A stretch of 64,000 nucleotides of DNA from NCBI RefSeq assembly GCF_038502225.1, contig NC_091298.1, positions 33,039,494-33,103,493 of the forward strand. Reading direction: 5' to 3'. The position numbers and the translations under genes are program-made. This document shows, piece by piece, positions 53,465-63,980 of the stretch; within the stretch, counting starts at the first letter, position 1, and every line of letters starts with the position of its first letter. This stretch comes from Cherax quadricarinatus (taxonomy: Eukaryota; Arthropoda; Malacostraca; Decapoda; Parastacidae). The notes beneath the pieces were generated by a model. That model ran no database searches, was not told the origin of the DNA, and was given only the letters and a program-made list of their open reading frames with translations.

Positions 53465-54023
53465 GCAATGCCTAAGCGTACGTAATAAGGAAAATAGATT
53501 ACTGGGATTTATATCAAGAAGTGTAAGCAACAGAAGTCCAGAGGTCATACTGCAGCTTTATACATCATTAGTAAGGCCTCACCTAGATTATGCAGCTCAA
53601 TTCTGGTCTCCATATTACAGAATGGACATAAATTCCTTAGAAAACATTCAGCGTAGGATGACTAAATTAATACATAGCATTAGAAATCTTCCTTATGAAG
53701 AAAGATTGAAGACTCTTAAGTTACATTCACTTGTTAGACGAAGAATGAGGGGAGACCTGATCGAAGTGTATAAGTGGAAGATAGGTATTAATAGGGGGGA
53801 TATTAACAAGGTCTTGAGGATATCTCTCCAAGAGAGAACCCGCAGTAATGGATTTAAATTAGATAAGTTTAGATTTAGAAAGGACATAGGCAAGTATTGG
53901 TTTGGAAATAGGGTAGTTGATGAGTGGAACAGTCTACCTAGTTGGGTTATTGAGGCTAGGACTTTGGGTAGTTTCAAATTTAGGTTGGATAAGTACATGA
54001 GTGGGAGGGGTTGGATTTGAGTG
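53465..54023 (+). CDS. CR1 ORF2 C-terminal part, downstream of foldback
   Basis: Continues the ORF2 frame exactly after the target duplication: the interrupted RQQ codons recur and are followed by CLSVRNKENRLLGFI, the LVRPHLDYAAQFWSP motif, IQRRMTKLIHSIRNLPYEERL, RRRMRGDLIEVYKWK, FRKDIGKYWFGNRVVDEWNS and a KFRLDKYMSGRGWI end. No stop until 54021-54023. The LINE thumb and C-terminal domain are complete. Confidence 0.85.
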
Positions 54024-54174
54024 GGACTTGCACATCAGAGCTTATTTCTTGGGTAGCATTGAAAATTGGGTGGGTCAAATGTTTGTTAGTGGGATGAATT
54101 GTAAAGGACCTGCCTAGTATGGGCCAACAGGCCTGCTGCAGTGTTCCTCCTTTCTTATGTTATGTTCTTATGTT

Positions 54175-54323
54175 ATGTCGTTTTCATGTGTCCCCTATCC
54201 CTCCTGTTGTCCAGTGTCGTCAGGTCGATTTCCCTTAATCTGTCCTTGTAGACATACCCCCTTAGCTCCAGACTATTCTCGTTGCATACCTTTGCATACT
54301 CCAATATGGGCCTGACGTACATG

Positions 54324-54325
<2 letters not shown>
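54175..54325 (-). mobile_element. AC-flanked LINE (host of CR1), second half
   Basis: Minus strand resumes the block cut at 48932: HMKTT/DRRDRG, TTLDNRRD, LREIDL, YKDRL and [10 protein letters not shown]. It is bordered upstream by (GT)n at 54326. Confidence 0.85.

Positions 54326-54379
<54 letters not shown>
54326..54379. repeat. (GT)n at LINE 5' truncation
   Basis: A pure GT tract directly at the truncated 5' side of the minus-strand LINE. Confidence 0.95.
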
Positions 54380-54383
<4 letters not shown>

Positions 54384-54714
54384 GACATGTCCTCAGGCTA
54401 CGAGTTAATGATTTACCAGATTTTGTTGACGGATGTATAAATATGTGAGTTCGAGATATGGGGTGATGGGTGGTGGATCATAGGTGGTAGAGAGAGTGAA
54501 GTGAGGAGGGTTTTTGATTCAAGGACTTGGAGCATATAAATTAATTTTTGTGGATGCATGCCTGTCAAATGTTTTACATCGCACATTTTTTGTTTTATTC
54601 ACATGAACACCAACTAAAAAATTTCTACTAAGAAAACATGAGTTTTGTACAACAGCTGGGAAAATAAAAGGAAAGGGTCACATGAAGCTGTTACGCCTGG
54701 TGTTGGTGCTGTCT
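54380..54714. other. Unassigned DNA, no gene
   Basis: Short single-copy-looking stretch between (GT)n and a CR1 tail, with no recognised motif. Confidence 0.5.
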
Positions 54715-55205
54715 TAAGAATATAAAAACATAAGAAAGAAGGAACACTGCAACAGGCCTACTGACCCATGCGGAGCAGGTCTATGTCCCCCCCCCTGGAT
54801 AAGCCCAAAGACCCACCCAGTCTGGTCACCTCCACTCAAGGAAGGAGCACGGCATCAGACCCAGCAGCACAAGCTAGTCAGGTCTAACACTCACCCACCA
54901 CACCTACTCATGTATTTATTTAACCTATTTTTAAAACTACACAACGTTTTAGCCTGAATAACTGTACTCGGGAGTTTGTTCCACTCATCTACAACTCTGT
55001 TACCAAACCAGTGCTTTCCTACATCCTTCCTGAATCTGAATTTTTCCAACTTGAAACTATTGCTGCGAGTCCTGTCTTGGCTGGAAATCTTCAGCACGCT
55101 ATTTACATCCCCTTTATTTATTCCTGTTTTCCATTTATACACCTTGATCATATCCCCCCTAATTCTACGCCTTTCGAGAGAGTGCAGATTCAGGGCCCTC
55201 ATTCT
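54715..55205 (-). mobile_element. CR1 3' fragment, second subfamily (minus)
   Basis: Minus strand: RALNLHSLERRRIRGDMIKV, SRTRSNSFKLEKF-like and FRKDVGKHWFGNRVVDEWNK, FKNRLNKYMS, a long 3' UTR with GGGTGTGGTGGGTGAG-type sequence and an end of TTCTTTCTTATGTTTTTATA. It differs in the UTR from the CR1 at 48933-54174, so it is a separate subfamily. Confidence 0.8.
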
Positions 55206-55554
55206 TGGTGGACAGAACTTGTAAAAGAATACAAAGATGAAAAACAATGCACCAGATGGTGCTGGTACTGTCCTGGAGGACAACACACAAGATGGAATAG
55301 TGGCCCTGGTGATGTAACTGGTAAAATAAAAATTATACAAATTCCAGTTTTACAAAGTAGTAGTACCGCTGGAGATGGAATAAAAGAGAATGATGCTTAG
55401 GGGAATTGTGTTGATACATTACCAGAAAAGAAACTGGTGAGGCACTGTTGATAGTACAGTGGCTATAGATAATGGGGAGTCAGAGAAAAATACACCAGTA
55501 GGGAACGCAGCCACAAAAAAAATTGTGGCTAACAGAAATCCAATCTATGCAATT

Positions 55555-55790
55555 TCTATGTCTTGGGTATCTGCAGGCATGGAATATATGGAATAACAGG
55601 TGGGATGTACAATTTTGATCATCCCAAAAAACGCCGCACTCACATGACAACAGGAGAATGCAACTCTTCTTCTTGTAATTTATTTCACCAGGAAATGTGT
55701 CACTCGTTAGTACATGAAAGACAATGTTGCAACATATATTGTCAGGCACACCATCTAAAGGGGACAAGAATATACAGATCACCCAGACTA
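55555..55790 (+). pseudogene. LINE ORF1 fragment with CCCH-type zinc fingers
   Basis: Reads FYVLGICRHGIYGITGGMYN, FDHPKKRRTHMTTGECNSSS, CNLFHQEMCHSLVHERQCCN and IYCQAHHLKGTRIYR. The pattern (C..G.C..G, C-x-F-x-H, C-x3-C, FH, C-x-C and HLKGT) is three consecutive CCCH-like fingers, with one cysteine replaced by Y (GGMYNFDH) and another by R (KKRR). RNA-binding ORF1 is the likely role. Flanking frames are broken. Confidence 0.6.
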
Positions 55791-56697
55791 TGCGAAACAA
55801 ACCAGGAGAGCCAAAACCACCCCAGAGACAGAGGTTTTTTAGTGCCAGGAAGGAAAGAAACGACAGAAATCTTACACCAAACACTTCTGGAGTGGAGGCA
55901 CAATCACTGGCCTCCACTCCAGAACAACAGATAATAGTGCCAGCAAACAAAAAGCCCCCTTTACATACCATCAATGTGACATTTATCTTGGCAAACATAC
56001 AGGGTCTAAAACCATCAACAAACAATAAAATACCTTTCAGCAATGTACTGGTCACATAGACGCATTGTTTGCGGCTTTCACAAAGACTCACCATAAAGGA
56101 TCACTTTGACAAGGAAATATGGATTCAAAGTTATAACCTCTTCAGATACGACGTAGTAAACACACAATAAGGGGGAAATTGGTCTGTATGTCACAGAGTC
56201 TCTCATATGCTCTGAGCTACTAAAGACCTCAAAAGATGTAGTTGAAGTTTTGTTGAATAAGATCAAAAACCAAAACCTTGTCAATGTGGTTGTATATATG
56301 CCTGCGGATGCGACTTCGCAACAATTCCAGAAACAGCTTCGCAAAATTGACCACTGTCTGGAAACTATCCAGACTCCTGCCTCAGATATCCCACACACTT
56401 GAGCTATTAAATTTCTGCAACAAATTCACCTTAAACCAACAAATAATAGAGCCAACAAGACTGGAAAATACACTAGACCTCATCTTCACCAACAATGATG
56501 ATTTGATACGAAATATAACAGTATCAAAGACAATACACTCAGATCACAATATAATAGAGGTACAAAAATGCATGTGCAGGGCTCCTGACCAGAAAAAGGT
56601 GACCAGTTATGAAGGTGGCCTTCACCAAATTCAACTTCAGTAACAAAAGCAAATAGTGGGAACAAGTCAACAGTGACCTAAATGAAACAAGCTGGTC

Positions 56698-56795
56698 TCA
56701 GTTGCATCAGTTCCCAGTAGTACCAGTTACCAGTATCTCAGTAGTATCAGTTCCCAGTAGTACCAGTTACCAGTAACCAGTTACCAGTAGTATGA
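56698..56795. repeat. Short tandem repeat CAGTTCCCAGTAGTAC inside LINE
   Basis: AGTTCCCAGTAGTACCAGTT and ACCAGTA units repeat about three times with partial units. Expansion within the LINE linker. Confidence 0.85.
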
Positions 56796-58444
56796 CTCAC
56801 TACCAACCGTCTGTGTGAATCACTTGTTATTCATGTTGCTGCTGACCATAGCATGTTTTGAATGCCGCTCACCCCTACGACCCAATTCGTGAGTCAGTCT
56901 TAAGATAGAGAGCAGAGAGGCAGGGCGGGTCTGGTGCTTCCCATATATTCCGTTATAATTATACTAGAACATCCAACGTGAGTGTTATTACCCAATCCAC
57001 GTTATCGAACCCCCACATGACACTGGGAGGATATCCTAAACAACACAGATCCGAACCTTTGCCTAGAATGAATAACTCTGTGGCACTTGAGGTCTGCTCA
57101 AAGCACATTCCTTTAAGAAAAAGAAAGAGAAGATGTAAACTAGAAAAGAGCAACACTCCCTATACAGACGAAGGCAAACAATCACAGAGCTACTGAAAGA
57201 GGCCAGCATATCTGAGATACGAAGGGAGGCACTGGTCAGAGAAATAGCAAATATCGAACTTAAGCTTAAGGAGTCATACAGGAGACACGAAACTCAGGAA
57301 GAATGTCAAGCCATCAATGAAATTGAAAAAAAAATCTTTTAAGCCAAATCTAATGCAAAAGCATCAAGTATTGGACCCCTGCTTACACAGATGACTGAAA
57401 AGAAATGAGTGAGATACTAAATTCCCAGTATGACTCAGTGTTTAGCGAGCCAATAAGCAGACAAAAAGTCGAAAATCTAAACGGATTTTTTTATGACCGA
57501 GACTCAAATTTGGTCAATCCAAAAATATCCGATATTATCCTAATACCACAAGTCTTCGAAAAAGCAACAAGTGACATGCCCATGCACTCGGCCCAGGCCT
57601 AGACTCGTGGAATTCCGTGTTTATCAAGAACTGCAAGTAGATTCTGTCACGTGCCTGCAACATTCTATGGAGAAGCAGCATGGACACAGGGGTCATCTCA
57701 CAGTCACTAAAAACAACAAACATAGTCACCCTACACAAAGGTAGCAGTAAAGTAATTACAAAGAATTACAGACCGATAGCACTAACGTCCCATATCATAA
57801 AAAGTCTTTGAAATGGTTCTAAGAAGCAAGATCGCAACCCATCTAGATACTCAACTTCTGGACCACTATGACAAGGTCTTAGATGCACTGGTGGATGAAC
57901 AAAATGCAAATGTAGTATTCATAGACTTTGCGAAAGCCTTCGACAAGTGCGAACATGGTGTAGCAGCGCACAAAATGCATGATAAAGAAATAACAGGAAA
58001 AGTTGGTAGATGGATCTATAACCTCCTAACAAATAGAACACAAAGCGTAATATTAAATTAAGTCTGAGGCGGCTCATATCCGACATAGACAGAGATCTAA
58101 GCCACAGCACCGTGTCTTCCTTTGCGGATGACACCTGAATCTGCATGACGGTGTCATCCATCGAAGACACTGAAAGACTCCAAACGGACATCAACCAAAT
58201 CTTTAAATTGGCCGCAGAAAACGTGAAATTCAATGAAGAGAATTTTCAATTACTCCTATATGGAAAACTCGAGGGAAAATATAACCGCGTTGGAGTATAA
58301 AACAAATTCTAACTACACAATAGAGGGAAAAACTAATGCGAAGGACCTGGGAGTGATAATGTCAGAGGATCTCACTTTCAAAGATCACAACAATATTTCT
58401 ATCGCATCTGCTAAGAAAAGATAGAATGGAAAATGAGAACCTTC

Positions 58445-58640
58445 AAAGCTAGTGATGTCAAGCCCATCGTCCTGTGATGATGTTACACTGTCAAGCATGA
58501 TCATTCATCATCGTGTTATAGTGTCACACTGTAAAGCACATTTGTTCATCGTTCTGCGATCATCATACATTGCATGGTATCATTCATTGCCCTGCGAATG
58601 TGCTACTGTAAACAACATTATATTTTATGGATGGTAACAC
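58445..58640. repeat. Diverged relatives of the 41-bp satellite
   Basis: GATGATGTTACACTGTCAAG followed by CATGATCATTCATCATC matches the 41-bp satellite unit at 35412-36175 with about a quarter of positions changed, followed by two weaker units (58510-58600). Confidence 0.6.
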
Positions 58641-58929
58641 TGAGAGCTAAGTGAGTGATTATCTTGTTTTTCCTCCTGGCTGTTGCATGGTTTACGTGGG
58701 TTAAAAACCTAATGAGAATAACAGAGTCATTAAGGCTGGAGGTCTCTCTTTTTCAACACCTGTAAAGGATACTTTCATCTCGGAAAAAAAGAATAAAGTC
58801 CCTTGCAGAGAAGGAAACAATGATATACAGCTTTCAGCATAAATGCAGTGAGGGATATACAACTCTCAGCGTATATACGATAAAGAATAAACAAGACAAC
58901 TCATATTCAGTAAGAGGAATTCAGATATG

Positions 58930-59130
58930 TGGGGCTGAAAAGTGTCATTGATGGTAGAGTTGATGTGGGTAATGTTGTCGTGGCAGTGTTGATGGTAGTA
59001 TTGGTGTCATGGCAGTGTTGATGGAGGTAATGGTGTCGTGGCAGTGTTGATGGTAGTTATGGTGTCATGGCAGTGTTGATGGAAATAATGGTGTCATAGC
59101 AGTGTTGATATGGGTGTAGTGTTACTGATG
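58930..59130. repeat. GTGTTGATGG minisatellite, block 1
   Basis: About 30-bp units such as GTCATGGCAGTGTTGATGGAGGTAATG. Part of the same family as 59510-59790, separated by a hammerhead-repeat pair. Confidence 0.85.
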
Positions 59131-59184
59131 AAAGCATTGATAAGACTAGTAGTCTCATTGATGATGGTGTTGATGAAGGCAGGT

Positions 59185-59510
59185 GTTGTAAATGATTCCT
59201 TTATTGACAATGTTTCAGCTACACAGTGAACTTTATCAAGTCACAAACAGATCTAGCAAGAAAGAGAGGACATGCGTGTATATAAGGAGCATAGAGACGT
59301 GAAGGGTCGGGTGAAGAATGTTGAAGTTGACAGCTGAGAAGATCATGTAGTTAGTAAGGACTTGCCCAGCACGGGCCAGTAGACCTGCTGCAACGTCCAT
59401 CCATTCTTTGATCTGTTGCTATGTGGGATAGTGATGAAGACGTTTCGCTCACTGTGTGGCGAAACATCAATAAAGCATCGCATTATACAGCATTTGTGTC
59501 ATTTTTTCAA
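59185..59510. mobile_element. Decayed head-to-head hammerhead repeat pair
   Basis: Minus module at 59187-59290 (core 59205-59243) and plus module at about 59425-59508 (core remnant 59431-59470). The minus core keeps UGAC/GUCA helix I, box I UUGAUAA and GAAA, but helix II has mismatches. The plus core has GUGAUGA and GCGAAAC, with an inserted GACGUUUCGC. It lies inside the GTGTTGATGG minisatellite, which supports insertion into that array. No clear target duplication because the target is repetitive. Confidence 0.55.
59205..59243 (-). ncRNA. Hammerhead-like ribozyme motif, family G
   Basis: Minus strand: UGAC, UUGAUAA, A, degraded helix II closing on UGU, GAAA, CAU, U, GUCA. Helix I (UGAC/GUCA) is perfect and box I has U3-A8. 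Helix II is poor, so it is probably inactive. Confidence 0.45.
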
Positions 59511-59790
59511 CTGATGGTAGTGTTGATAGGGTAGTGGTGCCATTGATGACAGTGTTGATGGATATAGTGAATGGTTGGTAGTGTTGATGGATGTAGTGGT
59601 GCTGATGGATGGCAGTGTTGATGGATGTAGTGGTGTTGATGGATGGCAGTGTTGATGGATATAGTGGTGTTGATGGATGGCAGTGTTGATGAATGTAGTG
59701 GTGTTGATGGATGGCAGTCATGATGGATGTAGTGGTGTTGATGGATGTAGTGGTGTTGATAGATGTAGTGTTGATGGATATTATACAGTA
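59510..59790. repeat. GTGTTGATGG minisatellite, block 2
   Basis: Units GGATGGCAGTGTTGATGGAT and GTAGTGGTGTTGAT alternate with an approximately 33-bp higher-order period. Confidence 0.9.
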
Positions 59791-59931
59791 GTGCCTCATA
59801 TACATTATATCAATGATTTCTGGGTCTAAGGCATTCCGGAAATTTTCATGAAATTCCTTTAATATAAAGGACATGAAACTTATGCTACTTGGCTAAATTT
59901 CATCTAAGAAGACGGTTACCCTTTACCGCGC

Positions 59932-59953
59932 GGTGCCTCAATATTGAGGCACC
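59932..59953. repeat. Perfect 22-bp palindrome in piggyBac left end
   Basis: GGTGCCTCAATATTGAGGCA plus CC is self-complementary without a loop. The half-site TGCCTCA also occurs in the right end, so it may be a transposase contact (inference). Confidence 0.9.
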
Positions 59954-60316
59954 AAAAGTATGGTTTTCATGGCACTATAGACACAAAGCATATGCTCCCA
60001 GAGACTTCTCACCTCAATCCAGCCAATCACACACCTGGGCGGAGCTTGAAGGTGGCAACACTTGGGTATTGTCCTCTGCTATTGGCTGGGAGCTCCTTGA
60101 GTGTTCAGTACTGCTTGATTTGTTGAAGGAGCAGCACTCCGACCCTCACTCTCCTGATATTTCACCAATTTACACCACTCCAGAATGTCGGTAAGTTTCT
60201 GAATGTGTTTCCAGTGCATTATTGAATGTTTGAACCTCATTTTGAGATGCAAATGAATTGCCTGAGGCATTGAGAAGTAACAAATAAATGCACTTGAAGT
60301 TTTGTTTACCTTTTTG

Positions 60317-60460
60317 GTATCAATATTGAGGCCCGGCCTGACAATGGTAGATTATCACTTACTGTTTTTGTATCAATATTGAGGCCCGGCCTGACAATGG
60401 TAGATTATCACTTACCATTTTTGTATCAATATTGAGGCCCGACCTGACAATGGTGATAAG
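60317..60460. repeat. piggyBac subterminal tandem repeat, about 2.7 copies of 53 bp
   Basis: TATCAATATTGAGGCCCGGC and TGACAATGGTAGATTATCAC recur at about 53-bp spacing. The AATATTGAGGC word is shared with the palindrome at the left end. Confidence 0.9.
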
Positions 60461-60652
60461 AAATGTGCCAATGAAGGTATCATATATCATGAATTAACAG
60501 ATCATAATTAGACTGTCTTTGTCACTGATAGCTAACAATTGCATGCTGAATCAAATTCATTGATATATGAGTAATTTTACCTTGTAAATTTATAAAATTT
60601 GCTCATATGGAATGCTCATTTTGTGTTTTCTGTTCATTTCAGTTGAACACAA

Positions 60653-61851
60653 ATGTGTTTTATGGATCAAGGGCTCAAAGAAGAAGGGATTACATCGTGC
60701 CAGAGTTACATGATGACAGTGACCCTTGAGGAAGTGGATTCTGGAGATGATTATGAGCCACAGGCAGATGCTTCTTCTTCAAGTGAAGATGAACATGAAG
60801 ATTTGTCTAAGAGAAGTGGGCAAGTTAATGTAAAATGAAGAAATGTACGAAAACAAGCAGTTAAAGATGACGAGGTTGAGGTAGATGAAACAACTGTCAA
60901 CAACAATAATGCCACCTGGAGCAAACTTGACATAACAAATACTCCATTATGTGACTACAAACATGAGGTACCAACACAGAGGAGGAAAAGAAAATGCCTA
61001 TAAGTTCCAAGGTTGTTATTTGCCTTGCAAAGACTATGGACCACACAAAGACCAGTGCAATTTATGCAGATAACTTCTTTACCAGTTTGCCTCTAGTGAA
61101 ATATCTGCATGCTACATTCAACTGCAGGTACACAGACACTGCAAGGGACAGCAGAATTGGAAAACCACTTATGTCTGTCAATGACATGGAAAAAACAAAG
61201 GTGAAAAGGAGTGGTATGGATTACTGTTCATTGGATGGTGTCCTTGCTGTACGTTGGAAAGACAGTAAGGTTGTTACTTTACTGACTAATGATATTGGCA
61301 TCAACCCAGTGACAAAGATAAAGAGGTACAGCAAGGAGCTCAAACGAAAGGTGGAAGTTGACTGTCCTACAGTGATAAAGAATTATAATGCCCATATGGG
61401 GGGCATAGATAAGAATGATACATTGGTGCATCTCTACAAGTCTCCACTCAAAGCAAAACCCTGGTACATGAGGCTCTTTGGATATATCATTGATCTTTGT
61501 GTCAATGGCTGGTTGTTGTACAGGCGTGACTGTGGTGCTTTGAAAGAGAAATGCATGAACCTCAAGGAATTTCGGTTTTCCATCTCCCATTCTGCAAGAA
61601 AGTCAACCAATGGAATCCCAAGGAGCCTGAGATCTCCAAGGTGTTCAACTTCACGGTCTTCTTCAAGGTCTTCTTCACTTGATGACATTCCCAATCGGCA
61701 TAGAAAAGGCCTCATGATACAATGTTTGATGAAACACAAACACACTGGCCAATTTCTGCAAAGAGGCTTTCATGTAAACATTGCAACACCAAGAACAAGA
61801 GGACCTACTCTTCCTTTGCTAGTTCCTTCTGCAAGGTTAATTTATGTCTAA
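60653..61851 (+). pseudogene. piggyBac transposase, missing the first catalytic region
   Basis: N-terminal acidic region SGDDYEPQADASSSSEDEHE (about 60740-60800), then TWSKLDITNTPLCDYKHEVP in another frame (about 60910-60970). From 60994 follows a 285-residue open frame: AIYADNFFTSLPLVKYL (second catalytic D, about residue 26), VLAVRWKDSKVVTLLTN, YNAHMGGIDKND (third catalytic D region, about residue 138) and LFGYIIDLCVNGWLLYR. Family transposases have about 570-600 residues with a first catalytic D between the N-terminal domain and DNFFTS, and that segment is deleted here. The cysteine-rich C-terminal domain can be seen in an alternate frame (CKHC..., FCKVNLC) after about 61760, so a late frameshift is also present. 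It cannot be active. Confidence 0.8.
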
Positions 61852-62322
61852 ATTCAATGAGGAATTGTTTCCTGGAATTCCATAAGCAACATGCTTAAAT
61901 TCCTCTGATAATATTTTTGTAACATTTTTTTCAATTTTTTATAAAATGTCAATTACTAAAAATGTGTTAAATTTATTGAAATCAAGTTTCTGTGCCTTTT
62001 GTTTACCCAAGTTGTTCATGAATAAACCTTAAATGTATATTTATGCCTTTAATTATCAGTTATGGAAGCTGTTATGATTCTTTTAGACAAATGCCTTTGT
62101 CAGGCTTGCATCAAATTTGATGCCTGATCTGTCACCTACAGTTTAACCATTGTCGAGGAGTGCCTCATATTTGATAAGATCAAAAAGGGCATTTTATGGC
62201 CCAAAAATAAATAAACTCAAAAAATGATCACAAATAAATATGTCTTAGAATTGCGTATACTGTCACAATATAGGTTGCAATTGTTGCATCTGCTCAAATA
62301 TGAGGCACGGCCTGGTAAAGGG

Positions 62323-63048
62323 TTTAAAGGTACAAGGTTTAATTTCCATAATAAATTCTCTACATAGAAGATACGATTTAAATTTCGACCTACCTAGCTC
62401 TGGTGTGAGTCACACTCTTTCATTGCTGAATTATAGCGGTAATATTGTTATAGCCACGGAGACGATCAGTTGCATAGAGCGAACCCTAACAAGTACTAGT
62501 GGTATCAACAACCTAGTTACCATTATCAGTAACTTCCTCAATGAATTCAACTTTATTATTGTCACGTTCTCACTGTACTTCTATCCCTAGCTTAATTTCG
62601 GTGATGTCTGACTGGAGTATATATATCTCCCCATTTTACTATAGTTAAGATTCATCAGGGAACAGGGCAAGTGTTTTCTGCTGTAGGTCTTACTCATATG
62701 ATGACCCACAACTGAAGATTTTAGTCATCTGACCGAGGCCTTTCGTTGGAGAAAGGATTTCTTAGGCAAAGGAAAAGAAGGACAAATGTGTTGTAGGGTC
62801 TCGCAGGTTTTTTCCTTAAAATAAACAAGAAATAATGATGCTTGTTTATATATCAGAAAAATCTCGTTGGCCAAGCAATACCTTTACATTGGGTTTTCTT
62901 CCAACAGTCCATCCTCAGAAGCAAGCAGTAGCTTAATTTTTTCAGAATTCTCCAGTGATTCTTGAAGTTCAGTGTCTAAGATGGTGTTCATTACTTAACA
63001 ACGAAAGGGTTATTATACACAGGAACTGTAGTAGCACTGCTTAGATGA
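62323..63048. other. No recognisable gene
   Basis: The stop-free frame 62300-62590 has no domain that I recognise. It may be LINE flank displaced by the piggyBac element. Confidence 0.4.
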
Positions 63049-63128
63049 GGCATTTCCTCTTTTGGGTAAGTAAATGTCAGAGCAGACGAATATACTCTGA
63101 TATTTACTTATCCTCGGGAGGAAACGCC
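63049..63128. repeat. 34-bp imperfect hairpin
   Basis: GGCATTTCCTC...TGTCAGAG (63049-63082) pairs with CTCTGATATTTACTTATCC...GCC (63095-63128) with about five mismatches, around a 12-nt loop. It may be a MITE remnant or folded LINE sequence. Confidence 0.7.
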
Positions 63129-63129
63129 T

Positions 63130-63980
63130 ACTGCTGTAGGATGCACCAATCACCAGCTTGCAGCTATATCAGCCTGGAAAAAGCAATGGCAGGTCAAACT
63201 TTCTCCTGAGAAAACACTAATGATAACGATCTCTATACATCACGATGGTAATGCTGAAACAGTTGAAAGAACGAATGGGAGAGTGTTGGTACCCAGGGAC
63301 GAAGCTGATATCCTTGGGGTCAAATCTGGCTCCAAATTGACCATGAAAAATCACATTGTAAACTTGCAAACGAAACGGCCTGGAAGCTTACAACATTACG
63401 ACGTATCTCGTATCTGCTGGACAGTGAAGGTTGCAAGATTCGGTACGAGGCACAGTTACGCTAACAACTCGAGTACGTTCCACCTTCGATTGCTTGCAAT
63501 CCATCTCATCTGTGTCTTACAGCATAGAGAACAGAGCAACACTAGTCATTTCTTGCTTGGATCCAGCTTAAATAGATCCCTCATTTCAACAGATCCTTCA
63601 ACACAGGAGGGATGTGGGTGGCCTTACTGTTATTTACAAGGATAATGTTGTCAAAGTACCACATATGGCTCCACTTCGAGAACAGCGAGAAGTGAGCTTC
63701 TACACAGCAAGACGGGCAGCAAGCAGCAACTTTACTCTGACTGTACCCTTCTACAGAACATCATTTGTGGAAAAATTTTCTCCAAGAGGGGACGTCGGCC
63801 CTCTGTCATGGAGTGCCGACCCCTCTCAAAGGGGCTAAGAACCCCTTCTCTCTACTTTCCCACAATGAAGAACATGAGAGGGTTGTGATTTATTATTTTT
63901 TGGAACTAGCAGAGATGAAGCTCACATGTCTTAAAAGCAAACATTTTGCACTCAGTAGTTTTAAACTGCAGCTTACTTGA
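63130..63980 (+). mobile_element. LINE RT C-terminal remnant (Jockey/I-like)
   Basis: Across several frames: HQLAAISAWKKQWQVKLSPE-like (about 63150-63215), RVLVPRDEADILGVKSGSKL and TMKNHIVNLQT (63262-63370), AWKL.ALRRIS, LDSEGCKIRYEAQ (about 63415-63455), a YVPPSIACNPSHLCL block (about 63475-63520), the GGWPYCYLQG/GGLTVIYKDN region (63608-63645) and VPHMAPLREQRE. The layout matches the region after the RT catalytic block in the Jockey/I group. Many shifts and stops. Continues to the window end. Confidence 0.6.

Larger units (their letters stand above)
48933..54174 (+). mobile_element. CR1 LINE, nearly intact, carrying a foldback insertion
   Basis: 5' end with nine 22-bp repeats, ORF1 (49176-50141), ORF2 (50156 on), and a 3' UTR ending TTATGTTCTTATGTTATG, the octamer-type tail typical of CR1. 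Total 5.24 kb, or about 4.33 kb without the 915-bp foldback, the usual CR1 length. It splits the minus-strand LINE between ATTATTGTA and TGTCGTTTTCATG without a clear target duplication, as expected for CR1. Both ORFs are open up to the foldback. Confidence 0.9.
55206..58425 (+). mobile_element. CCCH-ORF1-type LINE, long but decayed copy
   Basis: Contains, in order, ORF1 with a zinc-finger region (about 55555-55790), an endonuclease start NVTFILANIQGLKPSTNNKI (about 55972-56031), a DLIFTNND..I endonuclease end (about 56470-56500) with DHN, a linker broken by a short tandem repeat (56698-56790) and an RT (57395-58425). Every domain is frameshifted. RT blocks: EILNSQYDSVFSEPISRQKV, LDALVDEQNANVVFIDFAKA (catalytic), KVGRWIYNLLTNRTQSVILN, then SSFADDT (about 58111-58131) and KDLGVIMSEDLTFKDHN. 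Confidence 0.75.
59919..62322 (+). mobile_element. piggyBac transposon, internally deleted
   Basis: Terminal inverted repeats CCCTTTACC (59919-59927) and GGTAAAGGG (62314-62322), each followed inward by a GTGCCTCA word. The flanks are GTTA on the left and TTTA on the right, imperfect versions of the TTAA target. Internal structure: a 22-bp palindrome at 59932-59953, subterminal repeats at 60317-60460, the transposase remnant at 60640-61851, and an AT-rich 3' region with TGCCTCATATTTGA at about 62160-62175. Length 2.4 kb matches piggyBac. Confidence 0.85.

Noticed and set aside
55480..56094. 204-residue cysteine-rich minus-strand ORF
   Set aside because: It is the reverse frame of the zinc-finger LINE ORF1 and the endonuclease start, where the plus-strand motifs are clear.
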